Source: Eubacterium sp. CAG:180 (GTDB taxonomy: Bacteria > Bacillota > Clostridia > Oscillospirales > Acutalibacteraceae). Taken from it: 64,000 nt of DNA. A program made the translations under genes and the position numbers. The DNA lies in contig HF993133.1 of the NCBI GenBank assembly GCA_000432435.1, positions 91,265-155,264 on the forward strand, read 5' to 3'. Shown here piece by piece: positions 7,012-16,666 of this stretch (positions are counted from its first letter, which is position 1; each line of letters starts with the position of its first letter). The notes under the pieces are model-generated. The model was given only the letters and a program-made list of their open reading frames with translations, was not told the DNA's origin and did no database searches.

Positions 7012-9276
7012 TTATTTCTGCTTTTTCTTAATCTTGTTAAGGCTTGCGTTGATTTCAAGGATTTGTTCCTTTGTAAACAAGCCGCCTGCCATCATACATA
7101 CGCGCTTGACGCTGAAGCCCTTGCCCATTTCTATCATACTCTTGTTGATTTTCATACCCTTTGCCATATCCGCCATACCGCCTGTGGACTTGCCCTTGTT
7201 CTTTTTCATATTGGCACGAACCATTTTGAGAATTTTCAAAGCGAGCAATTTGCCCTTTGCGGTAGCCAAAATATCGCCTATGGTGTCGTTTACGCTCATA
7301 TATCCCGGCGGAGTCTCGATTTCAAACCAGTTGATAACCGCGCCCTCCTCCTGCAATACATAGTCGGGATTCGCCTTATCGACCTTGCGTATGCGGCTCT
7401 CGTCGGTACAGTCGCCCGCCTTTGCCGTAAGCACGGTTTCGCCCTCGTTCGGTACCGAGAAGTAAAAGAACGGAAATTCCCCGCGCTTTTGCACGCCGAT
7501 GCTCTTGCCGTTTGCAAAAAGCTCAACGGACGGCTCGTTTGTATAAACCGTGACGCTCGTCACGCTTTCGGGGCGGTCAATATAGCGTTTACCGCAGATG
7601 TGCACAAACGGTTCATCCGACAACCACGCCTTATATGCATAAAAAGAGTCCTTTTTATATTTCCTGTCGAACGTAACAAGGCCCTTGTGATTCATTCCGT
7701 TCTCGCCGCCCTCGCTGCGTGCGTCTGCGGCAAAGTCAAACATATTCCAGACGTGAGTTGACCAAAGCCACGGGCGAACGGCAATCTGACGAATTACATC
7801 CTCGTGATATTTTGCCTGGTATTCTTCGGTGTAATCGCCCTGCTGCGGGTCGGAGGTATGCCAATTAAGAGCCTCACAGCCGTATTCGCTCATACCGACG
7901 GCACGGTCGGGATATTTTTTATGGAACTTATCGAACCACGGCCCGTACATATCGGTCTTGCCGCCGTACCAACCGAAATAGTGATTGTAAGACAAAACGT
8001 CGGGAATCCTGACATACTCCTCGCCCGGGTCGCACATACTGAGCACCGCTATTGTGGTGGGGCGCGTCGGGTCGATTTTATGCACCAAATCATTGAGCAT
8101 ACGGTGATTTTCGATAAGCGACGAATCAGACGCACCGTTCATGGTAATTTCATTTGACAAGCCCCAAACTATTATGCTCGGATGATTTATATTCTGATAA
8201 ATCAGCTCCTTCATCTGGCTTACGGTATTTTCTCTGCCGCCCGGCATATGCCGCGAAATGTACGGTATCTCGGCCCAAACCGCCATACCGCGCTCATCGC
8301 ATAGGTCATAAAAGACTCTACTGTGCTGATAATGTGCAAGCCGTATGGTATTAGCACCCAATTCGCATATCAAATCCATATCCTCACGGTGTTCTTTTTC
8401 GGTGAGCGCGTTGCCTATGCCTGGTCTGTCCTGATGCCTCGAAACACCGCGCAGAGGGCAAGGCTTACCGTTGAGGATAAATCCCTTTTGCGGGTCTATG
8501 GAAAAGCTGCGGCAGCCGAACCTTACCGAAATTTCGTCTGTTTTTTCTCCGTCCTTCAAAAGCTCCGCTGTAAGAGAGTAAAGATACGGGTCCTGAGTGC
8601 CGTTCCACAGATGCGCGTTTTCGATTTCTATAACCGTCTTTCCGTCGGACGCATCGACGCTCTTTTCGCCCACGGGCTTTTTATCCGCGTCCGTCACGAC
8701 AAAACGAACGGAGCAGTCCTGCGGATTTGTGACCCTCGCGGTTATATTGACAGCTGCGGACAAGCCGGTTACCTTCGGGGTTATCATAATTCCCGACGAG
8801 CCGTAAAACTCAAGGTCAAAGTGGCTTTCATCGACTCCGATAACCGTTACGTCGCGGTAAATTCCGCCGTAAAACGTAAAGTCGGCAACCTGCGGATACA
8901 CCGTGTCGTTCGGGCTGTTATCGGCGTAAACCGTGAGTATGTTTTCATCCGAAATTTCCGGAATCCTTACACGGAATGCAGAATATCCGCCGTCGTGTGA
9001 ACCTATTTTTTCGCCGTTCCACCAGACCTCGGCACTGCTGTTTACACCGTCAAACTGAATGTAGTGCACGGGCTTTTCGCCCAATTCCGCTTTTTTAAGC
9101 AGCTTTACATAGCAGCATTTGCCCCTGTAATAATCGTTTCCGCCGTCCTGACCGTCGGTGCCGTTCCAGGTGTGCGGCAGGTTGACGCTTTCCCAATCCT
9201 CCGGCAGAGTTTTAGGCACAGGCTGCTCTTTTTTTGAAAAAAGCCAATTTTTGTTTATATTTATTACTTCTCGCAT
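7012..9276 (-). CDS. Glycoside hydrolase family 2 (beta-galactosidase-like)
   Basis: A 754-residue GH2 enzyme without a signal peptide, so probably cytosolic. It has an N-terminal jelly-roll sugar-binding domain (about 1-150), an immunoglobulin-like domain (about 160-255) and the TIM barrel (about 265-560) starting near LRGVSRHQD. Catalytic residues are visible: acid/base E376 in WGLSNEI and nucleophile E464 in GMSEYG. A beta-sandwich domain follows. The last ~100 residues form a lysine- and methionine-rich tail (around MVRANMKKNKGKS and KGFSVKRVCMMAGGL) of unknown role. It sits 26 bases behind a GPH symporter, forming a glycoside uptake-and-cleavage operon. Beta-galactosidase, beta-glucuronidase or related specificity cannot be separated here. 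GGAGGAAAG precedes the ATG. Confidence 0.88.
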   Translation of the reverse strand: MREVININKNWLFSKKEQPVPKTLPEDWESVNLPHTWNGTDGQDGGNDYYRGKCCYVKLLKKAELGEKPVHYIQFDGVNSSAEVWWNGEKIGSHDGGYSAFRVRIPEISDENILTVYADNSPNDTVYPQVADFTFYGGIYRDVTVIGVDESHFDLEFYGSSGIMITPKVTGLSAAVNITARVTNPQDCSVRFVVTDADKKPVGEKSVDASDGKTVIEIENAHLWNGTQDPYLYSLTAELLKDGEKTDEISVRFGCRSFSIDPQKGFILNGKPCPLRGVSRHQDRPGIGNALTEKEHREDMDLICELGANTIRLAHYQHSRVFYDLCDERGMAVWAEIPYISRHMPGGRENTVSQMKELIYQNINHPSIIVWGLSNEITMNGASDSSLIENHRMLNDLVHKIDPTRPTTIAVLSMCDPGEEYVRIPDVLSYNHYFGWYGGKTDMYGPWFDKFHKKYPDRAVGMSEYGCEALNWHTSDPQQGDYTEEYQAKYHEDVIRQIAVRPWLWSTHVWNMFDFAADARSEGGENGMNHKGLVTFDRKYKKDSFYAYKAWLSDEPFVHICGKRYIDRPESVTSVTVYTNEPSVELFANGKSIGVQKRGEFPFFYFSVPNEGETVLTAKAGDCTDESRIRKVDKANPDYVLQEEGAVINWFEIETPPGYMSVNDTIGDILATAKGKLLALKILKMVRANMKKNKGKSTGGMADMAKGMKINKSMIEMGKGFSVKRVCMMAGGLFTKEQILEINASLNKIKKKQK

Positions 9277-9302
9277 AGCTTTCCTCCGTGGAAATTATAA
9301 AA

Positions 9303-10691
9303 TCACTCTTGTGTTTTTTCTTTTTTATCTTTACCGTCTTTGCCGTTTTCCTGTGCGTTATCGTCAAGAGTATACAAAAACAGCATACTTAAAAAGCTGA
9401 TAATCGCACCGATAAAAGGAAGAAATGCGGTTACGAAATATATTTTTTCTGGAACGCCCGGTGCCTGCTCAAGCGCGCCGAGGTTCTGATTGTAGCCGGT
9501 TGCGCCTATTGCGTAGCTTACTACCGCGGCTCCTACGCCCTGCGCGATTTTACGGAAAAGAGAATAGGTTGCATATATGGAGCTTTCCTCACGACGCCCC
9601 GTTTTTTGCTCCTGATAGTCAATGCAATCCGCAACGAGTGCCCACATAAGTGTGAGGTAAAACGCCGCGCCGAACATTGAAACGGCTACGAGGGCTATCC
9701 AGACATAGGGATTTTTTATTCTTACAAACGCCGCAATCCCTGCCGAAAGAGCCGACAGTAAAAACGGGTATGTGCAAAGCTGCTTTTTGCTGAATTTTTT
9801 AAGCATGGGCTTTGCAAGGACTATTCCGAGTGCTATGGGGCAGCCCGCAAGCATGGAGGCAATCGTTATAAGCTTCGTGTTTTGAAAATAGCACATAAAC
9901 ACGTACGGCATTGATGTGGTTACGGTCATCATAAGTGCTAAGTAAGCGACGGTGCTTATGGTGGCGCCCATCATCGGCTTATTCTTAAAGAATGACTTCA
10001 AAGTGGCAAAATAGTTGAATTTCTGCTTTTCCGAAGCGACGGCAGGTGCCAAGCGCTCGGTTGTCATACGTCTGAGCAGCCAGAATGAAACAAGCCCTAT
10101 GGCTCCCATAACGCCTACAAAAACGATAAACAGCTCACCTCTGGGGTTATCGTTTTTATCATAGACCAAGAGGGGCAGTAATATCATAATCGGAATCTGA
10201 GCACACATAGCGCCGATACTGCGCCACGTTGACAGCGCGGAACGACCGTCGGGGTCGTTTGTGATACAGCTCTGCATAGAGCCGTAAGGCACGTTTACGC
10301 TTGTGTAGGCAACGCTCCAAAGGCAGTATATACCGAGGCACATAGCAACTTTTACTCCGTACGGGGCATTCGGAGCATAGATAAACAAAGCTATGCTTGA
10401 AAGAAGTAGTACGGGGCTTGCCCATTTTATCCACGGCTTAAATTTACCGTCTTTTCCCGGCTTTGTCGCATCGCAAAGACCGCCTATAATGGGGTCGTTT
10501 ATCGCGTCGAAAATTTTACCGAGCAAAATGAGAATCGCAAAATGCTTCGGGTTTATCTTCATACAAGTAACATAGAACAGCATAAGATAGCTGTTTATGA
10601 ACGCAAAGCTCATATTACAGCCGAAGTCACCGAAAGCATAGCCGATTTTGTCGCGCATGCCGAACGGGCGCAGGGTTTTGCCGTTGTCCAT
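9303..10691 (-). CDS. GPH-family sugar:cation symporter upstream of GH2
   Basis: A 462-residue GPH transporter of about twelve transmembrane helices. Family hallmarks are KIFDAINDPIIGGLCDAT after TM2 and KFKPWIKW in the next loop, with DCIDYQEQKTGRREE in the second half. It probably brings in the glycoside cut by the GH2 enzyme encoded next. ATG at 10691 is preferred over the GTG at 10700 because GGAGG (10700-10704) then lies 8 bases upstream. The C terminus is a charged lysine/aspartate tail. It is the first gene of a two-gene operon with its own promoter at 10805-10832. It is distinct from the symporter at 3411-4829 and shows higher GC. Confidence 0.9.
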   Translation of the reverse strand: MDNGKTLRPFGMRDKIGYAFGDFGCNMSFAFINSYLMLFYVTCMKINPKHFAILILLGKIFDAINDPIIGGLCDATKPGKDGKFKPWIKWASPVLLLSSIALFIYAPNAPYGVKVAMCLGIYCLWSVAYTSVNVPYGSMQSCITNDPDGRSALSTWRSIGAMCAQIPIMILLPLLVYDKNDNPRGELFIVFVGVMGAIGLVSFWLLRRMTTERLAPAVASEKQKFNYFATLKSFFKNKPMMGATISTVAYLALMMTVTTSMPYVFMCYFQNTKLITIASMLAGCPIALGIVLAKPMLKKFSKKQLCTYPFLLSALSAGIAAFVRIKNPYVWIALVAVSMFGAAFYLTLMWALVADCIDYQEQKTGRREESSIYATYSLFRKIAQGVGAAVVSYAIGATGYNQNLGALEQAPGVPEKIYFVTAFLPFIGAIISFLSMLFLYTLDDNAQENGKDGKDKKEKTQE

Positions 10692-10804
10692 AAGGGACAC
10701 CTCCGAATTCTCTGTGTCTTTCGGACAATGTGACTTGCGCCGAGTCTTTTATGAATTACCGTCCTTCGGTGCAAAACGATTTTGTCCTTATTTTATATAA
10801 CACT

Positions 10805-10832
10805 ATTATATATGATATCCAAAAAAAATCAA
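10805..10832 (-). promoter_or_regulatory. Promoter of the GPH-GH2 operon
   Basis: Minus-strand -35 TTGATT (10827-10832) and consensus -10 TATAAT (10805-10810) with 16-base spacing, about 100 bases upstream of the transporter start. I see no clear operator in the intervening leader. Confidence 0.65.
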
Positions 10833-10874
10833 TATAAAGCAGAGACGTTAGGCTAATTTGTCAGCTTTTAAGGC

Positions 10875-10915
10875 GAAAAAAGGAACCGTTTTGGGTAAAA
10901 GCCCATTGCGGTTCC
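10875..10915 (-). terminator. Rho-independent terminator of the esterase gene
   Basis: On the minus strand GGAACCG and CGGTTCC form the outer stem with an inner GGGC/ACCC-type pairing, followed by T6. It starts just after the esterase stop codon and separates it from the next promoter. Confidence 0.85.
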
Positions 10916-10921
10916 GTTTAT

Positions 10922-12244
10922 TTATGAATGTGCTTCAAAAAACGCGAGCATTTCATCGATTGTTTCCGCGCTTTCGGGAAGATCGGGATAGGCGACGCTC
11001 GTTATATGCCCCGACGAACGGTTCACGGTAAGCTGCCAATCGTGATACATATGTTCCTTGCCCTTTTCCGTCAAAAGCTTATCGAGGTCATCCGAAGCAG
11101 AGTGCAAAAAGTCCTTGACGCTCGTCACAATATATGCCGGCGGAATGTCGGATTTATCAATTATCTCCTCGGGCTGCAAATACGGATAATACGGCGAATT
11201 TTTATAATCGTAGCCGAGATAGCACGACAAAAGCGCGCTGTTAACGCCGTTTTTCATATCAAACATTCCGGAAATCAACCCTATCGCTTTTATGTTGAGT
11301 CCGGTGTCCGAAACGCCGTAAAGCGATTTTAATTCGTCGCTCGTATTTACCGCCGCGGTGTAAAATGCAAGCTGACCACCGGCAGAATCACCTGCAACAA
11401 AGACTCTGTCAAGGTCAAAGCCATAAGCCTCGCCGTTTTCCGCCACCCAGCGGTACGACGCCATAACATCGCTCACCTGCGTCGGATATGTTACGTCGGG
11501 ACACAGAGAATAATTTATACACACAACTATATATCCTCTTTTCGCAAGACGTGACGCATAGACGCGATTAACCTCTTTTTCCGCATACATAAGTCCGCCG
11601 CCGTGTATGTCGATTATCACCGGCAGCTTTTCTGCGGCATTTTCGGGATAATAAATATCAAGAAGATGATATTTGTTGCCGTCCGAAATATAAGGTATAT
11701 CCTTTTTCACCGTCACGCCTGCGGATTCCGTCTGTTTTTTCAGCCTGTTTGTGTCGTAATAATCCATATAATTCCACAGCACCTCGGCGGCAGACGCCAC
11801 AAAGCCGTCGTTTTTAAGCACGCCGTCGGCGGTTGGGTCGGTTTTTACGGTATCCGCATCCAATTTAAACAGCCCGTCAAATATATTTTTAAATCTGACT
11901 TCAAGCTCGCCCGTGTCAACATCGTTTCCCGACAAAACGTCCCCCACAAGGCCGTAAAGGTCGGTAAACAGCGCGGTAAGTTCATTTTTGACATCTATAC
12001 CGGCATTTTCGGAAGCGTTGATTTTATTGTCAACGGCAGCCTTCGGCGACTCCACGCTTTCGCGAAAAAATCCGTCTGGAGGCATTTTATTGCACGAAGA
12101 GGAAGCGTCGGCACGTAAAAGTGCTGCCGCTTCCTCTTTTTTTGCTATTGAGCCGCACTGCAAAGCGACAAGCAAGGTTGCCGCCGCCAGCAGTATAACG
12201 GCCGTAATTCTTTTTAAACTGTCCTTCATATAAGCATTTGTCAT
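10922..12244 (-). CDS. Secreted alpha/beta-hydrolase esterase (BD-FAE/Aes-like)
   Basis: A 440-residue protein with an N-terminal hydrophobic segment (about residues 13-30), so likely exported or membrane-anchored. A cysteine follows in LLVALQCGS, but glutamine at -1 makes it a poor lipobox. Residues 35-165 are unassigned. The hydrolase domain then shows the oxyanion motif VIIDIHGGGLMY, the nucleophile in FVAGDSAGGQ, an aspartate in VTSVKDFLH and a histidine in SSGHITS near the end. This matches carboxylesterases that act on short acyl esters, including those on plant glycans; the substrate is not shown. It lies 110 bases behind leuS and ends at a strong terminator. The start (ATG 12244 or 12229) lacks a clear ribosome binding site. 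Confidence 0.82.
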   Translation of the reverse strand: MTNAYMKDSLKRITAVILLAAATLLVALQCGSIAKKEEAAALLRADASSSCNKMPPDGFFRESVESPKAAVDNKINASENAGIDVKNELTALFTDLYGLVGDVLSGNDVDTGELEVRFKNIFDGLFKLDADTVKTDPTADGVLKNDGFVASAAEVLWNYMDYYDTNRLKKQTESAGVTVKKDIPYISDGNKYHLLDIYYPENAAEKLPVIIDIHGGGLMYAEKEVNRVYASRLAKRGYIVVCINYSLCPDVTYPTQVSDVMASYRWVAENGEAYGFDLDRVFVAGDSAGGQLAFYTAAVNTSDELKSLYGVSDTGLNIKAIGLISGMFDMKNGVNSALLSCYLGYDYKNSPYYPYLQPEEIIDKSDIPPAYIVTSVKDFLHSASDDLDKLLTEKGKEHMYHDWQLTVNRSSGHITSVAYPDLPESAETIDEMLAFFEAHS

Positions 12245-12353
12245 TTACCGAGCGCCGAAAACAGCGAACCTATAAACATAAAGAAGTCCGCAATGCGCGC
12301 GCTTTTGTATTTTTGTGACAGCTTATCCGCAAAAATCGAAAAACGATATATCA

Positions 12354-14762
12354 TTATTTAGCGACAATATTGACAAGCTTGCCCTTTACATAGATTTCCT
12401 TGATGATATTTTTACCCTCAAGAGCGGCAGCTATGCCTTCGTCCTTCTTTGCGAGAGCTATTGCCTTATCACTTTCAATGTCGGTGGGAACAGAGAGTCT
12501 CGCTCTTATCTTACCGTTTATCTGGACTACTATTTCAACGGTGCTGTCAACACATTTAGCCTCGTCAAAGCTCGGCCACTTTGCATCCTTTGCAAGCATT
12601 TCGCCGTAACCGCAATTCGCCCACATCTCCTCTGTGACGTGCGGTGCAAACGGGTTCACGAGAATAATAAGCGTTTTGAGCTCGGCACGGTTGATTTTAC
12701 CGTTTTCGTAAATTTTGTTGAGCAGCGTCATAAGAGCGGCTATTGCCGTGTTATACTTCATCTGCTCTATGTCCTCGGAAACCTTTTTGACGGTCTTGTG
12801 CATAGCGCTCATAAGCTCTTTTGAATACTCGTCGCCGTCCGTCAGGATTTCCTGAAGATTAAATACTCTGTCGATAAATCTCTTGCAGCCCTTAACGCTC
12901 GATTCGCTCCACGGAGCAGCCTGCTCATAGTCGCCCATAAACAGAACGTAGGTGCGCAGTACATCGGCGCCGTATACATCAACTACCTCGTTGGGGTCTA
13001 TTACGTTGCCGCGCGATTTACTCATTTTAACTCCGTCCGGTCCTAAGATAAGACCCTGAGCTGTGCGCTTTTGATACGGCTCCTCATACGGCACTACGCC
13101 GAGGTCATAGAGGAATTTATACCAGAATCTTGAATATATCAGGTGGCGTGTAACGTGCTCCATACCGCCGTTGTACCAGTCTACCGGCATCCAGTATTTA
13201 AGCTTGTCATAGTCGGCAAAGGTCTTATCGTTGTGCGGGTCAACATATCTTAAGAAGTACCACGAGGAGCCTGCCCACTGAGGCATGGTGTCCGTCTCGC
13301 GCTTTGCGTCGCCGCCGCAGACGGGGCACTTGCAGTTTACAAACGAGTCAATCTTTGCAAGCGGACTCTCGCCGTCCTGACCGGGTTCAAAGTTTTCAAC
13401 ATTCGGAAGCTTCAGCGGAAGCTCGTCATACGGAACGGGAACCATTCCGCACTTCGGACAGTAGATAATCGGAATAGGCTCGCCCCAGTAGCGCTGACGG
13501 TTAAATGCCCAATCCTTCATCTTATACTGAACTCCGCCCTCACCGATGCCTTTTTCGGTGAGATAATCTATCATCTTTTTGATGGAATCCTTTTTATTGT
13601 CCATACCGTTAAGGAAGCCGGAATTTACCATTTCGCCGTCGCCGGTATATGCCGCCTCATCGATATTTCCGCCCTTTATGACTTCGATAATGTCTATACC
13701 GAATTTCTTGGCGAAATCGTAGTCGCGGTCATCGTGAGCCGGCACAGCCATTATTGCGCCCGTGCCGTAGCCCATCATTACGTAGTCGGAAATATAAACC
13801 GGTATTTCCCTGCCGTTTACGGGGTTTATCGCGGTAAGACCGTCAATTTTGACGCCCGTCTTATCCTTGACGAGCTGAGTGCGCTCAAACTCTGTCTTTT
13901 TACTGCATTCTGTGCGGTAATCGACTATCGCATCCATATTGCGGATTTTATCCTTATACTTGTCGATTATCGGGTGCTCCGGAGCAATTACCATAAATGT
14001 AACGCCGAAGAGAGTGTCGGGCCTAGTTGTGTATATCCTAAGCTTTTCGGGAATATCTTTAAGAGAGAAATTGACGAACGCGCCGCGGCTCTTGCCTATC
14101 CAATGCTCCTGCTGAGCCTTGATGTTTGGGAGATAGTCAACGTGCTTGAGGCCCTCCAAGAGCTTATCGGCATACTCGGTAATGCGAAGATACCAAACGT
14201 CCTTTGACTTTTGTACGACTTCGCTGTGGCAGATATCGCACTTGCCGCCCTGAGAATCCTCATTTGACAAAACGACCTTGCAGGAGGGGCAATAGTTTAC
14301 GAGAGTCTTGTCGCGGAACGCAAGACCGTTTTCAAACATCTTGAGGAATATCCACTGGGTCCACTTGTAGTAGCCCTCTTCGGTTGTGTCTATAACTCTT
14401 GTCCAGTCGAACGAAAATCCCACGCGCTTTAACTGACTTGTAAACTTCTTTATATTCATATCGGTGACCTTGCGCGGATGTATGCCCGTTTTAATGGCAT
14501 AGTTTTCCGTCGGCAGACCGTATGCGTCAAAGCCTATCGGGAAAAGCACGTTGTAGCCCTGAAGTCTTCTCTTGCGAGATACCACCTCAAGACCCGAATA
14601 TGCCTTGATGTGACCTACGTGCATACCGGCTCCGCTCGGATAGGGAAATTCCACAAGTCCGTAAAATTTAGGCTTATCGGAATTGTCAACGGCGTGGAAA
14701 ACGCCCTCCTCTTCCCATTTTTCCTGCCACTTGCTTTCAATATGCTTAAAATCGTATTCCAT
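12354..14762 (-). CDS. leuS: Leucyl-tRNA synthetase
   Basis: An 802-residue class Ia enzyme that charges tRNA-Leu. The HIGH motif appears as HVGH (residues 48-51) in PSGAGMHVGHIKAY. A zinc-type cysteine pair follows (CPSCKVVLSNE with CDICHSEV), then the editing domain (about 220-400, with TTRPDTLFGVTF and the GTGAIMAVPAHDDRD segment) and the KMSKS motif in GVKMSKSRGN. The anticodon-binding and C-terminal domains are complete. It lies 44 bases after rsfS on the same strand, at the end of the long nadD-rsfS cluster. I see no T-box leader in front of it. Confidence 0.97.
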   Translation of the reverse strand: MEYDFKHIESKWQEKWEEEGVFHAVDNSDKPKFYGLVEFPYPSGAGMHVGHIKAYSGLEVVSRKRRLQGYNVLFPIGFDAYGLPTENYAIKTGIHPRKVTDMNIKKFTSQLKRVGFSFDWTRVIDTTEEGYYKWTQWIFLKMFENGLAFRDKTLVNYCPSCKVVLSNEDSQGGKCDICHSEVVQKSKDVWYLRITEYADKLLEGLKHVDYLPNIKAQQEHWIGKSRGAFVNFSLKDIPEKLRIYTTRPDTLFGVTFMVIAPEHPIIDKYKDKIRNMDAIVDYRTECSKKTEFERTQLVKDKTGVKIDGLTAINPVNGREIPVYISDYVMMGYGTGAIMAVPAHDDRDYDFAKKFGIDIIEVIKGGNIDEAAYTGDGEMVNSGFLNGMDNKKDSIKKMIDYLTEKGIGEGGVQYKMKDWAFNRQRYWGEPIPIIYCPKCGMVPVPYDELPLKLPNVENFEPGQDGESPLAKIDSFVNCKCPVCGGDAKRETDTMPQWAGSSWYFLRYVDPHNDKTFADYDKLKYWMPVDWYNGGMEHVTRHLIYSRFWYKFLYDLGVVPYEEPYQKRTAQGLILGPDGVKMSKSRGNVIDPNEVVDVYGADVLRTYVLFMGDYEQAAPWSESSVKGCKRFIDRVFNLQEILTDGDEYSKELMSAMHKTVKKVSEDIEQMKYNTAIAALMTLLNKIYENGKINRAELKTLIILVNPFAPHVTEEMWANCGYGEMLAKDAKWPSFDEAKCVDSTVEIVVQINGKIRARLSVPTDIESDKAIALAKKDEGIAAALEGKNIIKEIYVKGKLVNIVAK

Positions 14763-14806
14763 TTATTTCACCCTTTTGCAGTATAGTCAATTTTTAACTA
14801 AGGATA

Positions 14807-15160
14807 TTATTCGCTTATCCACTCGGAAACGTCAACCTCCTCGGCGTCGCCCCAGAGCTTTTCGAGATTAAAGTTTTCACGGCTTTCCTTTGTAAATACG
14901 TGAACTATAACCGTGCCGTAATCAAGAAGTATCCAACCCGTAGCCTTACCCTCAACGCTCTTTGCGTTTTTGCCCTTTTCGGCGAGCTTGTCCTCAAGAT
15001 CGTCCGAAAGAGCCTTTATATGAGTCGGCGACGTGCCGGTGACTATCACGAAATAGTCGGCAATAACGGTAAGGTCCGTTACCTTGAGAGCCTTTATATC
15101 CATACCCTTTTTTCTGTCGAGAGTTTCGACCGTCAATTTGAGTAATTCCTCTGTCGTCAT
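14807..15160 (-). CDS. rsfS: Ribosomal silencing factor RsfS
   Basis: A 117-residue RsfS/Iojap protein, which binds ribosomal protein uL14 and blocks 30S-50S joining when nutrients are low. The family core is clear: VIADYFVIVTGTSPTHIKAL (about 31-50) and KATGWILLDYGTVIVHVF. Its ATG overlaps the yqeK stop codon as ATGA, so the two are translationally coupled. The order nadD-yqeK-rsfS is the standard Firmicutes arrangement. Confidence 0.95.
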   Translation of the reverse strand: MTTEELLKLTVETLDRKKGMDIKALKVTDLTVIADYFVIVTGTSPTHIKALSDDLEDKLAEKGKNAKSVEGKATGWILLDYGTVIVHVFTKESRENFNLEKLWGDAEEVDVSEWISE

Positions 15161-15744
15161 AACTTTTTCCTTTCGTAAGAAATTGCGATAAAATTATATG
15201 CTTTAACGCTGTCCTCATGAATGGGGAAGCCTTTTTTTACATTTTCGATAACGGTGAACTGAAGCCCCTCAAGCATTGCCTCGTCAAGACTTCGGTATGC
15301 TTTTTCACGCATACGCTCTACTCCCGGATATTTTCTGTCCGCCGAGATATAGTCTGCTATGTAGACCACCTTTTCGAGAAGAGTCATATTTTCTCTGCCC
15401 GTGGTGTGATACCGCACCGCCGAAATTATATCCTCATCTTTTACGCCGAGATATTTTTTTATGTATACGGCGCCCGATAACTGATGCCACGTCTTTGTGC
15501 TGCTTTTCTCCGTAGGCGTTAGAATTATACCATCATCGGTGATTATTTTCAACTGCTCCTGCTTCGGAGTGTCCTTCATAATATCATGCAAAAGCCCTGC
15601 CGTAAACGCCTTTTCCCTGTCGGCTTTGTAAATTCCGGCAAGACGATACGCCTCATACGCAACATTCAGCGAATGGTAAAAACGCGAGGGCGTAAGATGC
15701 TTTTTAATTTCATAAAAGAACTCTTCATTTCTTTGCGTATCCAT
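15157..15744 (-). CDS. yqeK: HD-domain hydrolase YqeK (Ap4A hydrolase type)
   Basis: A 195-residue HD-domain protein. Metal ligands are visible in RFYHSLNVAYEA (H), GLLHDIMKD (HD) and a later conserved aspartate in VVYIADYISADR. YqeK enzymes hydrolyse diadenosine tetraphosphate symmetrically. The start codon overlaps the end of nadD by 20 bases, and its stop overlaps the rsfS start. Placement in nadD-yqeK-rsfS confirms the assignment. Confidence 0.93.
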   Translation of the reverse strand: MDTQRNEEFFYEIKKHLTPSRFYHSLNVAYEAYRLAGIYKADREKAFTAGLLHDIMKDTPKQEQLKIITDDGIILTPTEKSSTKTWHQLSGAVYIKKYLGVKDEDIISAVRYHTTGRENMTLLEKVVYIADYISADRKYPGVERMREKAYRSLDEAMLEGLQFTVIENVKKGFPIHEDSVKAYNFIAISYERKKL

Positions 15745-16351
15745 ACATACCTCTTTCCTTTATGAATTCATACGCCTCTTTCGTCAGAACGTCGGACACA
15801 TCCTCACCCGCGGATATTTTTTGCCTTATTTCGGTAGACGAAATTTCGAGAGGGCTGCTCGGAGAAATTATAATACCGTTCGCCTCATTCGACGGCATAT
15901 ATATGTGCAAGGTCGAAAAAGCATATGAGCGCAGTGCCTTTACGGTGTCTTCGTCCTCGCGCGACATAACGCACAGGGTACACTTTTTCATTATTTCACG
16001 GTATTTATACCACTTATGAAACGACAAAAACATATCCGAGCCTATTATCAAAAACAGCTGCGCGTCCTTGTATTTGCTCAAAATCTCGTTCACCGTGAAT
16101 ATCATATAGCTGTCGGTGTCACGGTCGATCTCCATGGTGCTGACCTCGTAATTTTTGCCCGTAAACGTGCGGCGGCAAAGCTCCGCCCTGTCGGAGTCAA
16201 GTGCCAGGTCCTCACAAATCTTGTGAACCGGCCGCTTATCGGGAATTACGAGCACCTTGTCAAGCTCCAATTTATCGGCAAAGGTCTCGATTAATCTCAA
16301 ATGCCCATTGTGCGGCGGATTGAATGTACCGCCGAAAATTCCGATTTTCAT
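15725..16351 (-). CDS. nadD: Nicotinate-nucleotide adenylyltransferase
   Basis: A 208-residue cytosolic adenylyltransferase that makes deamido-NAD from nicotinate mononucleotide and ATP. The nucleotidyltransferase signature GGTFNPPHNGH lies at residues 7-17, and the second motif ISSTEIRQKI near residue 170 is intact. Its start overlaps the yhbY stop as ATGA, and its end overlaps yqeK by 20 bases. Confidence 0.96.
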   Translation of the reverse strand: MKIGIFGGTFNPPHNGHLRLIETFADKLELDKVLVIPDKRPVHKICEDLALDSDRAELCRRTFTGKNYEVSTMEIDRDTDSYMIFTVNEILSKYKDAQLFLIIGSDMFLSFHKWYKYREIMKKCTLCVMSREDEDTVKALRSYAFSTLHIYMPSNEANGIIISPSSPLEISSTEIRQKISAGEDVSDVLTKEAYEFIKERGMYGYAKK

Positions 16352-16644
16352 TTCTTCTTCTTTTTATTTTCGTGAAGCTTTTTGCTGTAACGGTAAAATA
16401 TCATACTTCCGCCGATAACCGCCACAACCTCGCTGCCCGTTGCCTCGGCTATCCTGTTCGCCGCCTCGCGCGGAGTAAGCGGAGAAGTGTCGCGAAGCAC
16501 CTTGACCTTTATAAGCTCTCTTGCGGTCAGCGCGTCGTCAACCTGCTTTATCAGCGCGTCGGACATACCGCCCTTACCGAGCTGGAATAACGGCTCCATA
16601 TTGTTTGCCTGAGCTCTTTTTTCGGCTCTTTCTTTACTTGTCAT
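16348..16644 (-). CDS. yhbY: YhbY/CRM-family RNA-binding protein
   Basis: A 98-residue CRM-domain protein that binds rRNA during large-subunit assembly. It shows the domain's LGKGGMSDALIKQVDDAL near the middle and the glycine loop equivalent in ATGSEVVAVIGGSMIFYR. The chosen ATG (16644) gives the usual length. An in-frame TTG at 16656 exists but would lie only 2 bases from the AAAGG, whereas the ATG is about 14 bases from it, so the start is not settled. It lies 10-22 bases after rdgB. Confidence 0.9.
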   Translation of the reverse strand: MTSKERAEKRAQANNMEPLFQLGKGGMSDALIKQVDDALTARELIKVKVLRDTSPLTPREAANRIAEATGSEVVAVIGGSMIFYRYSKKLHENKKKKK

Positions 16645-16666
16645 ATTGTATATCAATGCCTTTCGG

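Noticed and set aside
6988..7761. 257-residue plus-strand frame antisense to the GH2 gene, and a similar one at 8323-9000
   Set aside because: Antisense to a well-supported enzyme, with Cys/His-rich composition typical of shadow frames and no ribosome binding site.
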